Origin: Tidjanibacter sp.
Lineage (GTDB): Bacteria > Bacteroidota > Bacteroidia > Bacteroidales > Rikenellaceae
Reading direction: 5' to 3'
DNA: 12,672 nucleotides
Assembly: GCA_017628675.1 (NCBI GenBank)
Contig: JAGBYS010000210.1
Span: forward strand, 1 to 12,672
The notes under the pieces are model-generated. The model saw only the letters and a list, made by a program, of their open reading frames with translations. It was not told where the DNA came from and did not search any database. Below, in pieces: positions 1 to 6,867 of this stretch (position 1 is its first letter; each line of letters starts with the position of its first letter). The position numbers were made by a program, and so were the translations under genes.

Positions 1-60
1 AGGCTACTATGTTATAGGTTAAACAAATAAGGTTAATACGGGCAGTTTTACCCACTTGTC

Positions 61-92
61 GCAAATATAAACCATTTTGTTGAAAAACGCAA
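61..92 (-). promoter_or_regulatory. Predicted leftward Bacteroidota-type promoter
   Basis: On the - strand, TATATTTGC (69 down to 61) is an exact match to the Bacteroidota -7 consensus TAnnTTTGC. A TTG (92 to 90) lies exactly 20 nt upstream, the same geometry as the promoter at 285-316. It would drive a gene to the left of the window, which cannot be seen. Confidence 0.45.
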
Positions 93-131
93 GGGAAATT
101 GTTATTTTTTTATTTCAATGGGAAAAATGGG

Positions 132-149
132 GCTTATAAGGCTTATAAG
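132..149. repeat. Short tandem repeat, GCTTATAAG x2
   Basis: Two exact head-to-tail copies of the 9-mer GCTTATAAG (132-140 and 141-149). It lies in the gene-free region and is followed at once by a second short tandem repeat. No function can be assigned. Confidence 0.7.
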
Positions 150-156
150 ACCTATT

Positions 157-174
157 AGCCCTTTTAGCCCTTTT
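157..174. repeat. Short tandem repeat, AGCCCTTTT x2
   Basis: Two exact head-to-tail copies of AGCCCTTTT (157-165 and 166-174), followed by a degenerate partial third copy (GGCCCC, 175-180). Together with the GCTTATAAG repeat it forms a block of about 50 nt of low-complexity intergenic sequence. No function can be assigned. Confidence 0.65.
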
Positions 175-188
175 GGCCCCTCCAAGTA

Positions 189-220
189 GTTCACGGGTAT
201 TAATCTTAATACCCGTGAAC
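189..220. repeat. Perfect 15-bp inverted repeat with a 2-nt spacer
   Basis: The left arm GTTCACGGGTATTAA (189-203) and right arm TTAATACCCGTGAAC (206-220) are exact reverse complements separated by TC. It sits between the two predicted divergent promoters, about 65 nt upstream of the -33 element of the receptor gene. There is no T-run on either side, so it does not look like an intrinsic terminator. It could be an operator for a dimeric regulator or a mobile repeat element. Only the symmetry is directly seen. Confidence 0.75.
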
Positions 221-284
221 AAGCCGACCGCTGACTGCTGACCGCCCGATTCTCCCAAAAATCAAAAATACCACAGAATTGGTA

Positions 285-316
285 TTGCTACGCACCCAAA
301 AACCGAGTACTTTTGC
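285..316 (+). promoter_or_regulatory. Predicted promoter of the TonB-dependent receptor gene
   Basis: TTG (285-287), 20 nt, then TACTTTTGC (308-316) matches the Bacteroidota sigma-factor consensus (TTTG/TTG at -33, TAnnTTTGC at -7). Transcription would start around 322-326, giving an untranslated leader of about 40 nt that is A/T-rich and has no Shine-Dalgarno sequence, as is usual in this phylum. Confidence 0.6.
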
Positions 317-366
317 ACCGCAATTTCGAGATAATACACAATAAATATTAGTTAAGTAACCACACA

Positions 367-2658
367 ATGAGAACAAAATCCAACTTACTCACCCTGCTCT
401 TTGCCTTCGCTACGCTCTGCAGCCTCAAGGCACAGACACCCACCGATGCCCACCTCTTTGGCCACGTGGTGGATGCCACAAACGGCGACCACCTCGCCTA
501 TGTGACCATCGCCATTGAGGACACCCCCTACGGCACCGTGACCGACGCCACGGGCCACTTCCTCTTCCGCAACCTCCGACCCGGCAACTCCAAGGTAACA
601 GCCGAGCTGATGGGCTACCAGAGTATGACCCTCGAGGCCACAGTCGAGGAGGGTGTGACCACCGAGCTCGAGTTTGCCATTGAGCCCGCACACCTTATGC
701 TCGACCAGGTGGTCGTCAGCAGCAGCCGCAGCGAGCGACTCAAGCAGGAGGCTCCCTCGCTCGTGAGTGTCATCTCCTCGGAGGTCTTCGACCGTGCAGC
801 CTCGCAGGCCCTGACGGGTGGTCTGGTATTCCAGCCCGGCGTGAGGGTTGAGAACACCTGCCAGAACTGCGGCTTCCCTCAGGTGAGGATCAACGGTCTG
901 GACGGCAAGTACTCCCAGATCTTGGTCGACTCCCACCCCCTCTTCTCCTCCCTCACGGGCGTCTACGGCCTGGAGCAGATTCCCGCCAATATGATTGAGC
1001 GTGTGGAGGTTATGCGTGGCGGCGGCTCGGCACTCTACGGCTCGAGCGCCATCGGTGGCACCATCAATGTCATCACCAAGGAGCCCAAGACAAGTATGGG
1101 CGAGATGTCCCACACCACAACCTCCATAGGTATGACGGGCGCATTGGAGAGCGCCACAACTCTCAACGCCTCGCTCGTCTCGGCAAGCCGCAAGGCAGCC
1201 ATCAGCGTCTTCGCACAGAGCCGCACGGGTGACGGCTACGACCACGACGGCGACGGCTTCACCGAGATTCTCACCACCTCCTCCGAGGCACTCGGTATGA
1301 GGAGCTACTTCCGCACCGGCCCCTACTCGCGCATCACCGCACAGTATCACCGCATAAAGGACTATCGTCGTGGTGGCGACGCACTCGACAAACCTCAGCA
1401 CGAGGCTATGGTCTGCGAGCAGGCCGACCACACCATCGATGGCGGTAGCGTCACCTTCGACTGGAGCGACCCCACCTACACCAACCGCGTGAACCTCTAC
1501 GGCTCCTTCCAGAGCACCGCCCGCAGCAGCTACTACGGTGCCTACAAGGACCCCAACGCCTATGGTCGCACCGACGACCTCACGGCAGCCTCGGGTGTGC
1601 AGTATATCCACTCCTTCGACCACCTTCTATTCCTCCCCGCTGAGCTGACCGTGGGTGCCGAGTGGAGCCACAACAACCTCCACGACACCTCCCTCGGCTA
1701 CGGCATAGACACCAAGCAGATTGTCAACATCTGGGGTGGCTACTTCCAGAACGAGTGGAAGAACGAGCAGTTCTCCATCCTCGTGGGTGGTCGTCTGGAC
1801 AAGCACAACCTCGTGGAGGCGCCCATCTTCTCGCCCCGCCTCAACTTCCGCTACAACCCCAACGAAAACTGGAGCCTCCGACTGAGCTATGCGGGTGGCT
1901 ATCGTGCGCCCCAGGCCTACGATGAGGACCTCCACATCGCCATTGTGGGTGGCGAGCGCACACGCATCGTCCTGGCCGACGACCTCAAGGAGGAGCGTTC
2001 GACCTCGCTGAGCGCCTCGGCCGAGTACACCCAGTCGTTCGACAATATGGCCCTCAACCTTGTGGGCGAGCTGTTCCACACCACCCTCAACGATGTCTTT
2101 GCCCTCAGGGAGATCGGCCACGACAGCGAGGGTGTGGCCATCCAGGAGCGCTACAACGGCTCGGGTGCCACCGTGAGCGGTGTGAACATCGAGGGCCGTG
2201 CAATGTTCGGCTACAACATTGAGCTTCAGGCCGGCTTCACACTCCAGCGTAGCCGCTATGCCCAGGCAGAGGAGTGGAGCGAGACAGCCCAGGCAGAGAT
2301 CCGTATGTTCCGCACCCCCGACAGCTACGGCTACTTCACCCTCTCGACCAAGCCACTCCGAAATATGACCCTCGATGTGACGGGTACCTACACCGGCTCG
2401 ATGCTCGTGCAGCACTACGCAGACTACATTGCCGAGGATGTTGCCGAGGTGACCCCCGACTTCTTCGATGCAGGCATCCGTCTGGCCTACAATTTCCGCC
2501 TCTACACCGACACTAATCTGGAGCTCTTCGGTGGTGTGAAAAACATCTTCAACTCCTACCAGAGCGACTTCGACCAGGGTGCCGACCGCGACTCGGGCTA
2601 TATCTACGGCCCTCTGCAGCCCCGCAGCGCATACTTTGGCGCCAAGATTAGTTTCTAA
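367..2658 (+). CDS. TonB-dependent outer-membrane receptor, possible nickel importer
   Basis: This is a 763-aa outer-membrane active transporter that would import a scarce ligand using TonB-ExbBD energy. A signal peptide occupies residues 1-23 (ending KAQ). A carboxypeptidase-D-like beta domain spans about 29-107, followed by a TonB-box-like stretch (DQVVVSSSR, 113-121), a plug domain of about 122-240 and a 22-strand-type barrel ending in phenylalanine (AKISF). The plug shows the family signature VEVMRGGGSALYGSSAIGG and a CQNC motif (Cys165, Cys168). It sits upstream of a porin, a fluoride channel and the urease/nickel operon, so nickel or a nickel chelate is a reasonable guess, as for FrpB4 of Helicobacter. 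Plugs of this type also occur in receptors for other ligands, including haem, cobalamin and iron chelates. Family call is firm; substrate is inference. Confidence 0.93.
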   Translation: MRTKSNLLTLLFAFATLCSLKAQTPTDAHLFGHVVDATNGDHLAYVTIAIEDTPYGTVTDATGHFLFRNLRPGNSKVTAELMGYQSMTLEATVEEGVTTELEFAIEPAHLMLDQVVVSSSRSERLKQEAPSLVSVISSEVFDRAASQALTGGLVFQPGVRVENTCQNCGFPQVRINGLDGKYSQILVDSHPLFSSLTGVYGLEQIPANMIERVEVMRGGGSALYGSSAIGGTINVITKEPKTSMGEMSHTTTSIGMTGALESATTLNASLVSASRKAAISVFAQSRTGDGYDHDGDGFTEILTTSSEALGMRSYFRTGPYSRITAQYHRIKDYRRGGDALDKPQHEAMVCEQADHTIDGGSVTFDWSDPTYTNRVNLYGSFQSTARSSYYGAYKDPNAYGRTDDLTAASGVQYIHSFDHLLFLPAELTVGAEWSHNNLHDTSLGYGIDTKQIVNIWGGYFQNEWKNEQFSILVGGRLDKHNLVEAPIFSPRLNFRYNPNENWSLRLSYAGGYRAPQAYDEDLHIAIVGGERTRIVLADDLKEERSTSLSASAEYTQSFDNMALNLVGELFHTTLNDVFALREIGHDSEGVAIQERYNGSGATVSGVNIEGRAMFGYNIELQAGFTLQRSRYAQAEEWSETAQAEIRMFRTPDSYGYFTLSTKPLRNMTLDVTGTYTGSMLVQHYADYIAEDVAEVTPDFFDAGIRLAYNFRLYTDTNLELFGGVKNIFNSYQSDFDQGADRDSGYIYGPLQPRSAYFGAKISF

Positions 2659-2690
2659 TCGGCACCGCACATACGACAACGCCGAGTGCG

Positions 2691-2721
2691 TTGGCCACAA
2701 AAAAAGTGGAATGAAGTTTGC
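2691..2721 (+). promoter_or_regulatory. Weak candidate promoter for the porin gene
   Basis: TTG (2691-2693), 19 nt, then GAAGTTTGC (2713-2721) resembles the Bacteroidota promoter with one mismatch in the -7 element (G for T at the first base). It overlaps the left arm of the hairpin at 2701-2751. If real, transcription would start around 2730, past the left arm of that hairpin. Confidence 0.25.
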
Positions 2722-2751
2722 AGTCCTCCTGCATCACTCATTCCACTTTTT
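2701..2751 (+). terminator. Strong hairpin with T-run between receptor and porin genes
   Basis: AAAAAGTGGAATGA (2701-2714) and TCATTCCACTTTTT (2738-2751) form a perfect 14-bp stem. The loop can itself pair TGCAG (2719-2723) with CTGCA (2729-2733). The 3' arm runs into TTTTTCTTTATT, so it has the form of an intrinsic terminator for the receptor transcript. The A-run on the 5' side would let it act in both directions. It ends only 7 nt before the porin start codon, so it could also act as an attenuator or affect porin translation. Confidence 0.7.
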
Positions 2752-2758
2752 CTTTATT

Positions 2759-3826
2759 ATGAAAAAAACACTATTTCTACTCATTGCCCTCTGTGGCACC
2801 ACCCTGTACACCAAATCCCAAGAGCCCACCCCCACCGTAACCCTCACTTCCGAGGGGCTCTACAACGCCACAACGGAGGTGGCGGGCTGGGTAAATCTTC
2901 TTAATGTGGACTATCGTTTCGACCTCTGGCACGAGGGCTTTCTGGAGCTCGACCTGCTGGCCGTCTCCAACCTGCGTATGGAGCAGGGCAAGAGTGGCGT
3001 GGCCGAGGGGCTCCACATCTTTTCGGCCATTGAGGACTCCCCTTCAACACTCGCACTTATGACCTTCGGTGTGGAGCAGAGAGTCCTCGGCAACAAACTC
3101 CACCTCTTTGCCGGCATACGCAATCTGGGCAAGGACTACTTCACAACCCCCTGGAACTCCATCTTCACGGCCGCCGTCAATGGGCTCTTCCCCACCATTG
3201 CGACCAATTTCTCGGTGGCCGACGCCCCCAATGCGGCTATGGCTCTCCACGCCGAGTGGCACCCAACGCCACGGTGGAGCACCAAACTCTCCATCTACGA
3301 CGGTGTGGCCTCGAGCAGGTGGGACAAACTCTTCAGGGTAAATCTTGGTCGTGACGGAGTATTTATCATCGGGGAGGTAGCCTTCAAGGGGGAAGAGAAC
3401 AAGGGCTATCTGGGCACCTACAACATAGGGGCCACCTATGGCTACGCCCCCACCCTTGCGGGGCTCGAACGGGGCCATCGCAAGAAGGTGAGCCGTGCCT
3501 CGATGTGGTTTCTGGCCGAGCAGCCGCTCTACCGAGCCTCTGGGAGCCGAGAACTCTATATGATTCTCCACGGTGCCTGGGCACCCAAGAGCGACTGCGA
3601 CACCTTCGGCTCGCTGGCATTCGTCTACAGCCACCTGGCCTTCGAGGGCGACTACATAGGTCTGCTGGCCTCACGCAGCCTCTATCGTGGCGGCTACGAA
3701 ACACAGCTGGAGGTCACCTACTCGCTCCCCTACCGCTACGCCACCCTGCAGCCCGCACTTCATCGAGTCCACGCCTCCCACGGCAAATACACCATCGCCG
3801 TCGTGAAGCTCATCGTGGAACTTTAG
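2759..3826 (+). CDS. OprB-family (carbohydrate-selective type) outer-membrane porin
   Basis: A 355-aa protein with a signal peptide (MKKTLFLLIALC..., cleavage near residues 20-21) and a body rich in alternating beta-strand patterns. The C-terminal half resembles the OprB porin family: FLAEQPLYR (251-259) corresponds to the family's 'L-A-(D/E)-Q-x-L-(W/Y)' strand, and the last 45 residues show the E-x-x-Y-x-(V/L)-x-Y-x(7)-L-Q-P pattern. OprB porins are passive outer-membrane channels, best known for sugars. The start at 2759 is chosen because it gives a clean signal peptide; in-frame ATGs further upstream lie inside the receptor gene. Beside a urease locus it might admit urea or another small solute, but this is inference. 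Its stop overlaps the stop of the convergent crcB. Confidence 0.75.
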   Translation: MKKTLFLLIALCGTTLYTKSQEPTPTVTLTSEGLYNATTEVAGWVNLLNVDYRFDLWHEGFLELDLLAVSNLRMEQGKSGVAEGLHIFSAIEDSPSTLALMTFGVEQRVLGNKLHLFAGIRNLGKDYFTTPWNSIFTAAVNGLFPTIATNFSVADAPNAAMALHAEWHPTPRWSTKLSIYDGVASSRWDKLFRVNLGRDGVFIIGEVAFKGEENKGYLGTYNIGATYGYAPTLAGLERGHRKKVSRASMWFLAEQPLYRASGSRELYMILHGAWAPKSDCDTFGSLAFVYSHLAFEGDYIGLLASRSLYRGGYETQLEVTYSLPYRYATLQPALHRVHASHGKYTIAVVKLIVEL

Positions 3827-4194
3827 CGCACAAGGTAGCGGCCCACGCAGACCAAACCAATACCCAGCAGCAGACTCAGGGTCACATAGAGCGCAAAGAG
3901 CCCTATGTGGCCTTTCTGCAACATCAGGAACATATCGTCGGCAAAGGTGGAGAAGGTGGTAAAACCGCCACAAAAGCCCGTCACAAGCACTGCACTTGCC
4001 GTGGCCGACAACACCCCCTTCTGCTCGGCCAGACCCAACAGCAGACCAATCAGAAAACTACCAACCACATTCACCACAAAGGTGCCCAGGGGAAACTCAC
4101 CAAGGTGCAGGTGGCCACACCAGCGGCCCACCAGAAAACGGAGTGCGGTCCCAACGAAACCACCACATCCGGCCATAAGCATCAACTTTATCAT
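3823..4194 (-). CDS. crcB: Fluoride ion channel CrcB/Fluc
   Basis: A 123-aa, four-helix inner-membrane protein that exports fluoride as a dual-topology dimer. Diagnostic motifs are present: the N-terminal GG..GTALRF (11-20), [14 protein letters not shown] (37-50) with the conserved Asn42, and [12 protein letters not shown] (73-84), where Phe81 and Phe84 match the phenylalanines of the fluoride pathway. The start at 4194 ([12 protein letters not shown]) gives the usual family length; an in-frame ATG at 4257 would add 21 non-homologous residues. It is convergent with the porin gene (4-nt overlap of stop codons) and divergent from ureA. Fluoride is a known urease inhibitor, so protection of urease is a plausible link, but CrcB is also a general housekeeping detoxifier. 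No fluoride riboswitch is evident in its leader. Confidence 0.93.
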   Translation of the reverse strand: MIKLMLMAGCGGFVGTALRFLVGRWCGHLHLGEFPLGTFVVNVVGSFLIGLLLGLAEQKGVLSATASAVLVTGFCGGFTTFSTFADDMFLMLQKGHIGLFALYVTLSLLLGIGLVCVGRYLVR

Positions 4195-4339
4195 AACTCC
4201 GAAATTTGTTTTGTTTTCTCTTCGGGGGGGGCAAAAATTGTGCCCCAACTTTGGCAAGAGTTTTGCAACCCACCCTTATGCCCCCATTTCAAGCACAAAG
4301 GTATGTTTATTTTTCAACCAAAAAAAACGGATTAAAGGT
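4195..4339. promoter_or_regulatory. Divergent intergenic region between crcB and ureA
   Basis: This 145-nt AT-rich spacer must hold the start of the urease operon. Leftward, TACCTTTG (4303 down to 4296) is an exact -7 match for crcB, but the nearest TTTG is only 15 nt upstream of it. Rightward, GAGTTTTGC (4258-4266) with TTG (4238-4240) is a weak candidate for ureA, with one -7 mismatch and a 17-nt spacer. An 8-G run lies at 4224-4231 and a short GGGGCA/TGCCCC hairpin at 4228-4246. No regulator site can be named. Confidence 0.4.
4315..4328 (+). repeat. A-rich leader element, copy 1 (before ureA)
   Basis: CAACCAAAAAAAAC, 11 nt upstream of the ureA start codon. An identical 14-mer lies 12 nt upstream of the nikMN start (10723-10736). 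It may act as a translation enhancer, since A-rich leaders replace Shine-Dalgarno sequences in Bacteroidota. Only the identity is seen; the function is inferred. Confidence 0.5.
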
Positions 4340-4642
4340 ATGCACTTAACTCCCAAAGAGCAGGATAAGCTCCTGCTATTGGCAATGGGAATCGTTGCCG
4401 AGAGGCGCAAGGCTCGGGGTCTGAAACTCAACCACCCAGAGGCCGTCGCCTACATTACCTCCTATGCACTCGAGGGTGCGCGTGAGGGCAAGAGTGTCGA
4501 ACAGGTTATGGCAGATGCGGCCAAGGTCCTCACACGCGAGGATGTGATGGAGGGCGTGGCCGATATGATTGGGCTCATCCAAGTGGAGGCCGTCTTCACC
4601 GACGGCTCAAGGCTCGTGAGTATCCACAACCCCATAAAGTAG
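4340..4642 (+). CDS. ureA: Urease subunit gamma
   Basis: A 100-aa small structural subunit of cytosolic urease, which hydrolyses urea to ammonia and carbamate. The length is exactly that of the family. Conserved features are [10 protein letters not shown] near the N-terminus, [20 protein letters not shown] (20-39), EGAREGKSV (45-53), DVMEGV and the C-terminal [18 protein letters not shown]. The start at 4340 is preceded by AAAGG and gives the standard N-terminus; the open frame continues upstream but without homology. It is the first gene of the urease operon and ends 17 nt before ureB. UreA lacks catalytic residues and packs against UreB and UreC in the trimer of trimers. Confidence 0.98.
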   Translation: MHLTPKEQDKLLLLAMGIVAERRKARGLKLNHPEAVAYITSYALEGAREGKSVEQVMADAAKVLTREDVMEGVADMIGLIQVEAVFTDGSRLVSIHNPIK

Positions 4643-4645
4643 CGG

Positions 4646-4653
4646 AAAGGAGG
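4646..4653 (+). promoter_or_regulatory. Strong Shine-Dalgarno sequence before ureB
   Basis: AAAGGAGG lies 6 nt upstream of the ureB ATG, an almost ideal anti-16S match at ideal spacing. This supports the start at 4660. Such sequences are uncommon in Bacteroidota, where A-rich leaders are the norm, and the other genes of this operon lack one of this strength. Confidence 0.7.
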
Positions 4654-4659
4654 AAGAGT

Positions 4660-5109
4660 ATGGCAACAAAACAGCAAACCACCCCCACCAATGGGAGTCA
4701 AGAGCCCCAGGTGCCCGTCGGTGGCACCATTCTGGCCGAGGGCGACATCCTCTACAACGAGCACAAGGCAGAGCGCACCATTACGGTCTGCAACACGGGC
4801 GACAGGCCCATTCAGGTGGGCTCCCACTACCACTTCTTTGAGGTCAATCGCCTCCTGGAGTTCGACCGTGAGGCCGCCTTTGGCCACCATCTGAACATCC
4901 CCTCCAACACGGCTGTCCGTTTCGAGCCGGGCGACAAAAAGAGCGTCACACTCGTACCCTACGGAGGCAAAGGCCGAGCAATCGGTTTCGGCGGTCTTGC
5001 CCAGGGAGCGACCCTTGGCAAGAGCACCTCGGCCTACTATCCTGCCCTGGCAAAGGCGATGAGCAGGGTCTATAAACGCGGTTACAAAACACTCAAAAAC
5101 AACAAATAG
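4660..5109 (+). CDS. ureB: Urease subunit beta
   Basis: A 149-aa structural subunit of urease. The core (about 18-118) carries the family signatures: [32 protein letters not shown] (45-63), [10 protein letters not shown] and [17 protein letters not shown] (87-103). It is longer than the usual 100-105 aa of stand-alone beta subunits: about 17 polar residues at the N-terminus, rich in Gln and Thr, and a basic C-terminal tail of about 30 residues ending in KTLKNNK. The start is fixed by a strong Shine-Dalgarno sequence. It lies 17 nt after ureA and 5 nt before ureC, so co-translation is likely. The beta subunit supports UreC and helps gate access of nickel and substrate. Confidence 0.97.
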   Translation: MATKQQTTPTNGSQEPQVPVGGTILAEGDILYNEHKAERTITVCNTGDRPIQVGSHYHFFEVNRLLEFDREAAFGHHLNIPSNTAVRFEPGDKKSVTLVPYGGKGRAIGFGGLAQGATLGKSTSAYYPALAKAMSRVYKRGYKTLKNNK

Positions 5110-5114
5110 ACACA

Positions 5115-6836
5115 ATGGCAACCATAACACGCAAACAGTACAACGACCTCTATGGCCCCACGGTGGGCGACAAGATACGACTCGGGAACACCTCCCTCGT
5201 CATTGAGATTGAGCGCGACCTGAGGGCCACCTACGGCGACGAGGTGGCCTACGGCGGTGGCAAGACCCTCCGCGACGGTATGGGTCTGGACAACACGGCC
5301 CTCTCCTCGAGCGGCTCACTCGATATGGTCATCACCAATGTTACAATCATCGACGCCGTGATGGGTATCATCAAGGCCGATGTGGGCATCAAGGATGGTA
5401 GGATTGCCGGCATCGGCAAGGCGGGCAACCCCAATACTATGGACGGAGTGACCCCCACACTGGTTACAGGCCCCTCCACCGACGCCATAAGCGGCGAGCA
5501 CCTCATCCTCACAGCAGGAGGCATCGACGGCCACATCCACCTCATCTCGCCCCAGCAGGTCGAGGCGGCCCTCTCGGGCGGTATCACAACCCTCATTGGT
5601 GGCGGCATAGGCCCCACCGACGGCACCAACGGCACAACCATCACCTCGGGCAACTGGAACATAGACAAGATGATCCAATCCTTCGAGGGCCTGCCCATAA
5701 ATGTCGGTATGCTTGGCAAGGGCAACTGTTCGACCTCGGGGCCCATCGAGGAGCAGATTGAGCAGGGAGTGATGGGTCTGAAGATTCACGAGGACTGGGG
5801 CTCAACCCCTCAGGCGATACGCACGGCCCTCGGTGTGGCCGAAAGGTACGATGTGCAGGTGGCAATCCACACCGACACCCTCAATGAGTCGGGCTATGTG
5901 GAGGACACCATCGCCGCCTTCGACGGGCGCACCATCCATACCTACCACACCGAGGGCGCAGGTGGCGGACACGCCCCCGACCTGCTGAAGGTGGCAGCCG
6001 AGAAGAATGTGCTCCCCTCCTCGACCAACCCCACACTCCCCTACGGCATAAACTCCCAGGCAGAGCTCTTCGATATGATTATGGTCTGCCACAACCTCAA
6101 CCCCAAGATTCCCTCCGATGTGGCCTTTGCCGAGAGCCGTGTGAGGCCCGCTACACAGGCGGCCGAGAATATGCTCCACGATATGGGCGTGCTGTCGATG
6201 ATCTCCTCCGACTCACAGGCGATGGGGCGTGTGGGCGAGAACTTCCAGAGGGCTGTGCAGACGGCCTGCTATATGAAAAACCGAGTGGGCAAACTGCCCG
6301 AGGATGCGGAGGGTAACGACAACTTCCGAGTTAAGCGCTACATCGCCAAGGTGACCATCAACCCCGCCATCACCTACGGCATTGCCGACCACTTCGGCTC
6401 GGTGGAGAGGGGCAAGGTGGCCGACCTGGTGCTCTGGGAGCCCGCAATGTTCGGTGCCAAGCCCAAGATGGTCATCAAGGGTGGAATGATTTCCTGGTCG
6501 CTGATGGGCGATGCAAACGCCTCGCTGCCCACCCCACAGCCCGTGCTCTACCGTCCTATGTTCGGGGCCTTCGGCAAGGCTATGCCCACCACCTGCTGGA
6601 CCTTCACATCCCAGGCGGCCCTCAACGGTGGGCTCAAGGAGCGACTTGGCCTCGAGCGCAACCTGCTGGCCGTGAAGGGCACACGCCGACTCACAAAGGA
6701 GCATATGGTGCTCAACGGAGCAACCCCCACCATTGAGGTCGATCCCGAACACTTCACCGTGAGGGTCGACGGCAAAGAGATATCGCTCACTCCAGCCGAG
6801 ACCATCTCTCTGGCACAACTCTACTGGTTCTCATAA
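5115..6836 (+). CDS. ureC: Urease subunit alpha, catalytic
   Basis: The 573-aa catalytic subunit, a TIM-barrel amidohydrolase with a dinuclear nickel centre. All active-site residues can be located: His140 and His142 (HIH), Lys223 (carbamylated bridging lysine in GLKIHEDWG), His252, His278, His326 beside the flap Cys325 (VCHNLNP), and Asp366 (SSDSQAMGR). Arg342 matches Arg339 of the Sporosarcina pasteurii enzyme. The offset from Klebsiella numbering is a constant +6 at these sites, so the core is collinear with characterised enzymes. The length is normal (567-573 aa) and there is no break. The enzyme should be active once nickel is inserted by UreD-UreF-UreG and UreE. It starts 5 nt after ureB. 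Confidence 0.99.
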   Translation: MATITRKQYNDLYGPTVGDKIRLGNTSLVIEIERDLRATYGDEVAYGGGKTLRDGMGLDNTALSSSGSLDMVITNVTIIDAVMGIIKADVGIKDGRIAGIGKAGNPNTMDGVTPTLVTGPSTDAISGEHLILTAGGIDGHIHLISPQQVEAALSGGITTLIGGGIGPTDGTNGTTITSGNWNIDKMIQSFEGLPINVGMLGKGNCSTSGPIEEQIEQGVMGLKIHEDWGSTPQAIRTALGVAERYDVQVAIHTDTLNESGYVEDTIAAFDGRTIHTYHTEGAGGGHAPDLLKVAAEKNVLPSSTNPTLPYGINSQAELFDMIMVCHNLNPKIPSDVAFAESRVRPATQAAENMLHDMGVLSMISSDSQAMGRVGENFQRAVQTACYMKNRVGKLPEDAEGNDNFRVKRYIAKVTINPAITYGIADHFGSVERGKVADLVLWEPAMFGAKPKMVIKGGMISWSLMGDANASLPTPQPVLYRPMFGAFGKAMPTTCWTFTSQAALNGGLKERLGLERNLLAVKGTRRLTKEHMVLNGATPTIEVDPEHFTVRVDGKEISLTPAETISLAQLYWFS

Positions 6837-6867
6837 TTAACTTGGCATAAAGAACTTACAAAAAAAA

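Larger units (their letters stand above)
1..366. other. Gene-free AT-rich region between two predicted divergent promoters
   Basis: No convincing coding sequence is visible on either strand. The region holds a predicted leftward promoter (61-92), two short tandem repeats (132-174), a perfect inverted repeat (189-220) and a predicted rightward promoter for the TonB-dependent receptor gene (285-316). Its base composition is clearly more AT-rich than the coding sequence that follows, apart from a short GC-rich patch at about 221-252. It is best read as the regulatory region of a divergent gene pair, with the left-hand partner outside the window. Confidence 0.6.

Noticed and set aside
189..220. 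The inverted repeat as an intrinsic terminator
   Set aside because: Neither strand has a T-run after the stem, and both predicted promoters point away from it.
385..2700. Long antisense open frames (about 412 and 357 codons) opposite the TonB-dependent receptor gene
   Set aside because: They arise from GC-rich codon bias opposite a clearly conserved gene. Their translations are low in complexity, rich in Gly, Val, Ala and Glu, and lack recognisable domains.
2579..2758. Upstream in-frame start that would lengthen the porin by 60 residues
   Set aside because: It lies within the receptor gene and runs through the terminator-like hairpin. The start at 2759 gives a typical signal peptide.
4195..4257. 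Longer crcB start at 4257
   Set aside because: The extra 21 residues have no resemblance to the family, and the poly-G run would fall within the coding sequence. [12 protein letters not shown] is the usual N-terminus.
4195..4300. Fluoride riboswitch (crcB motif) in the crcB leader
   Set aside because: The leader on the - strand was read for the conserved G-rich and ACCGCC-like segments of that RNA; only a simple GGGGCA/TGCCCC hairpin is present. A covariance-model search would settle it.
3905..4339. Upstream extension of the ureA reading frame across crcB
   Set aside because: UreA begins at a standard 100-aa position. The extension is a shadow of crcB on the opposite strand.
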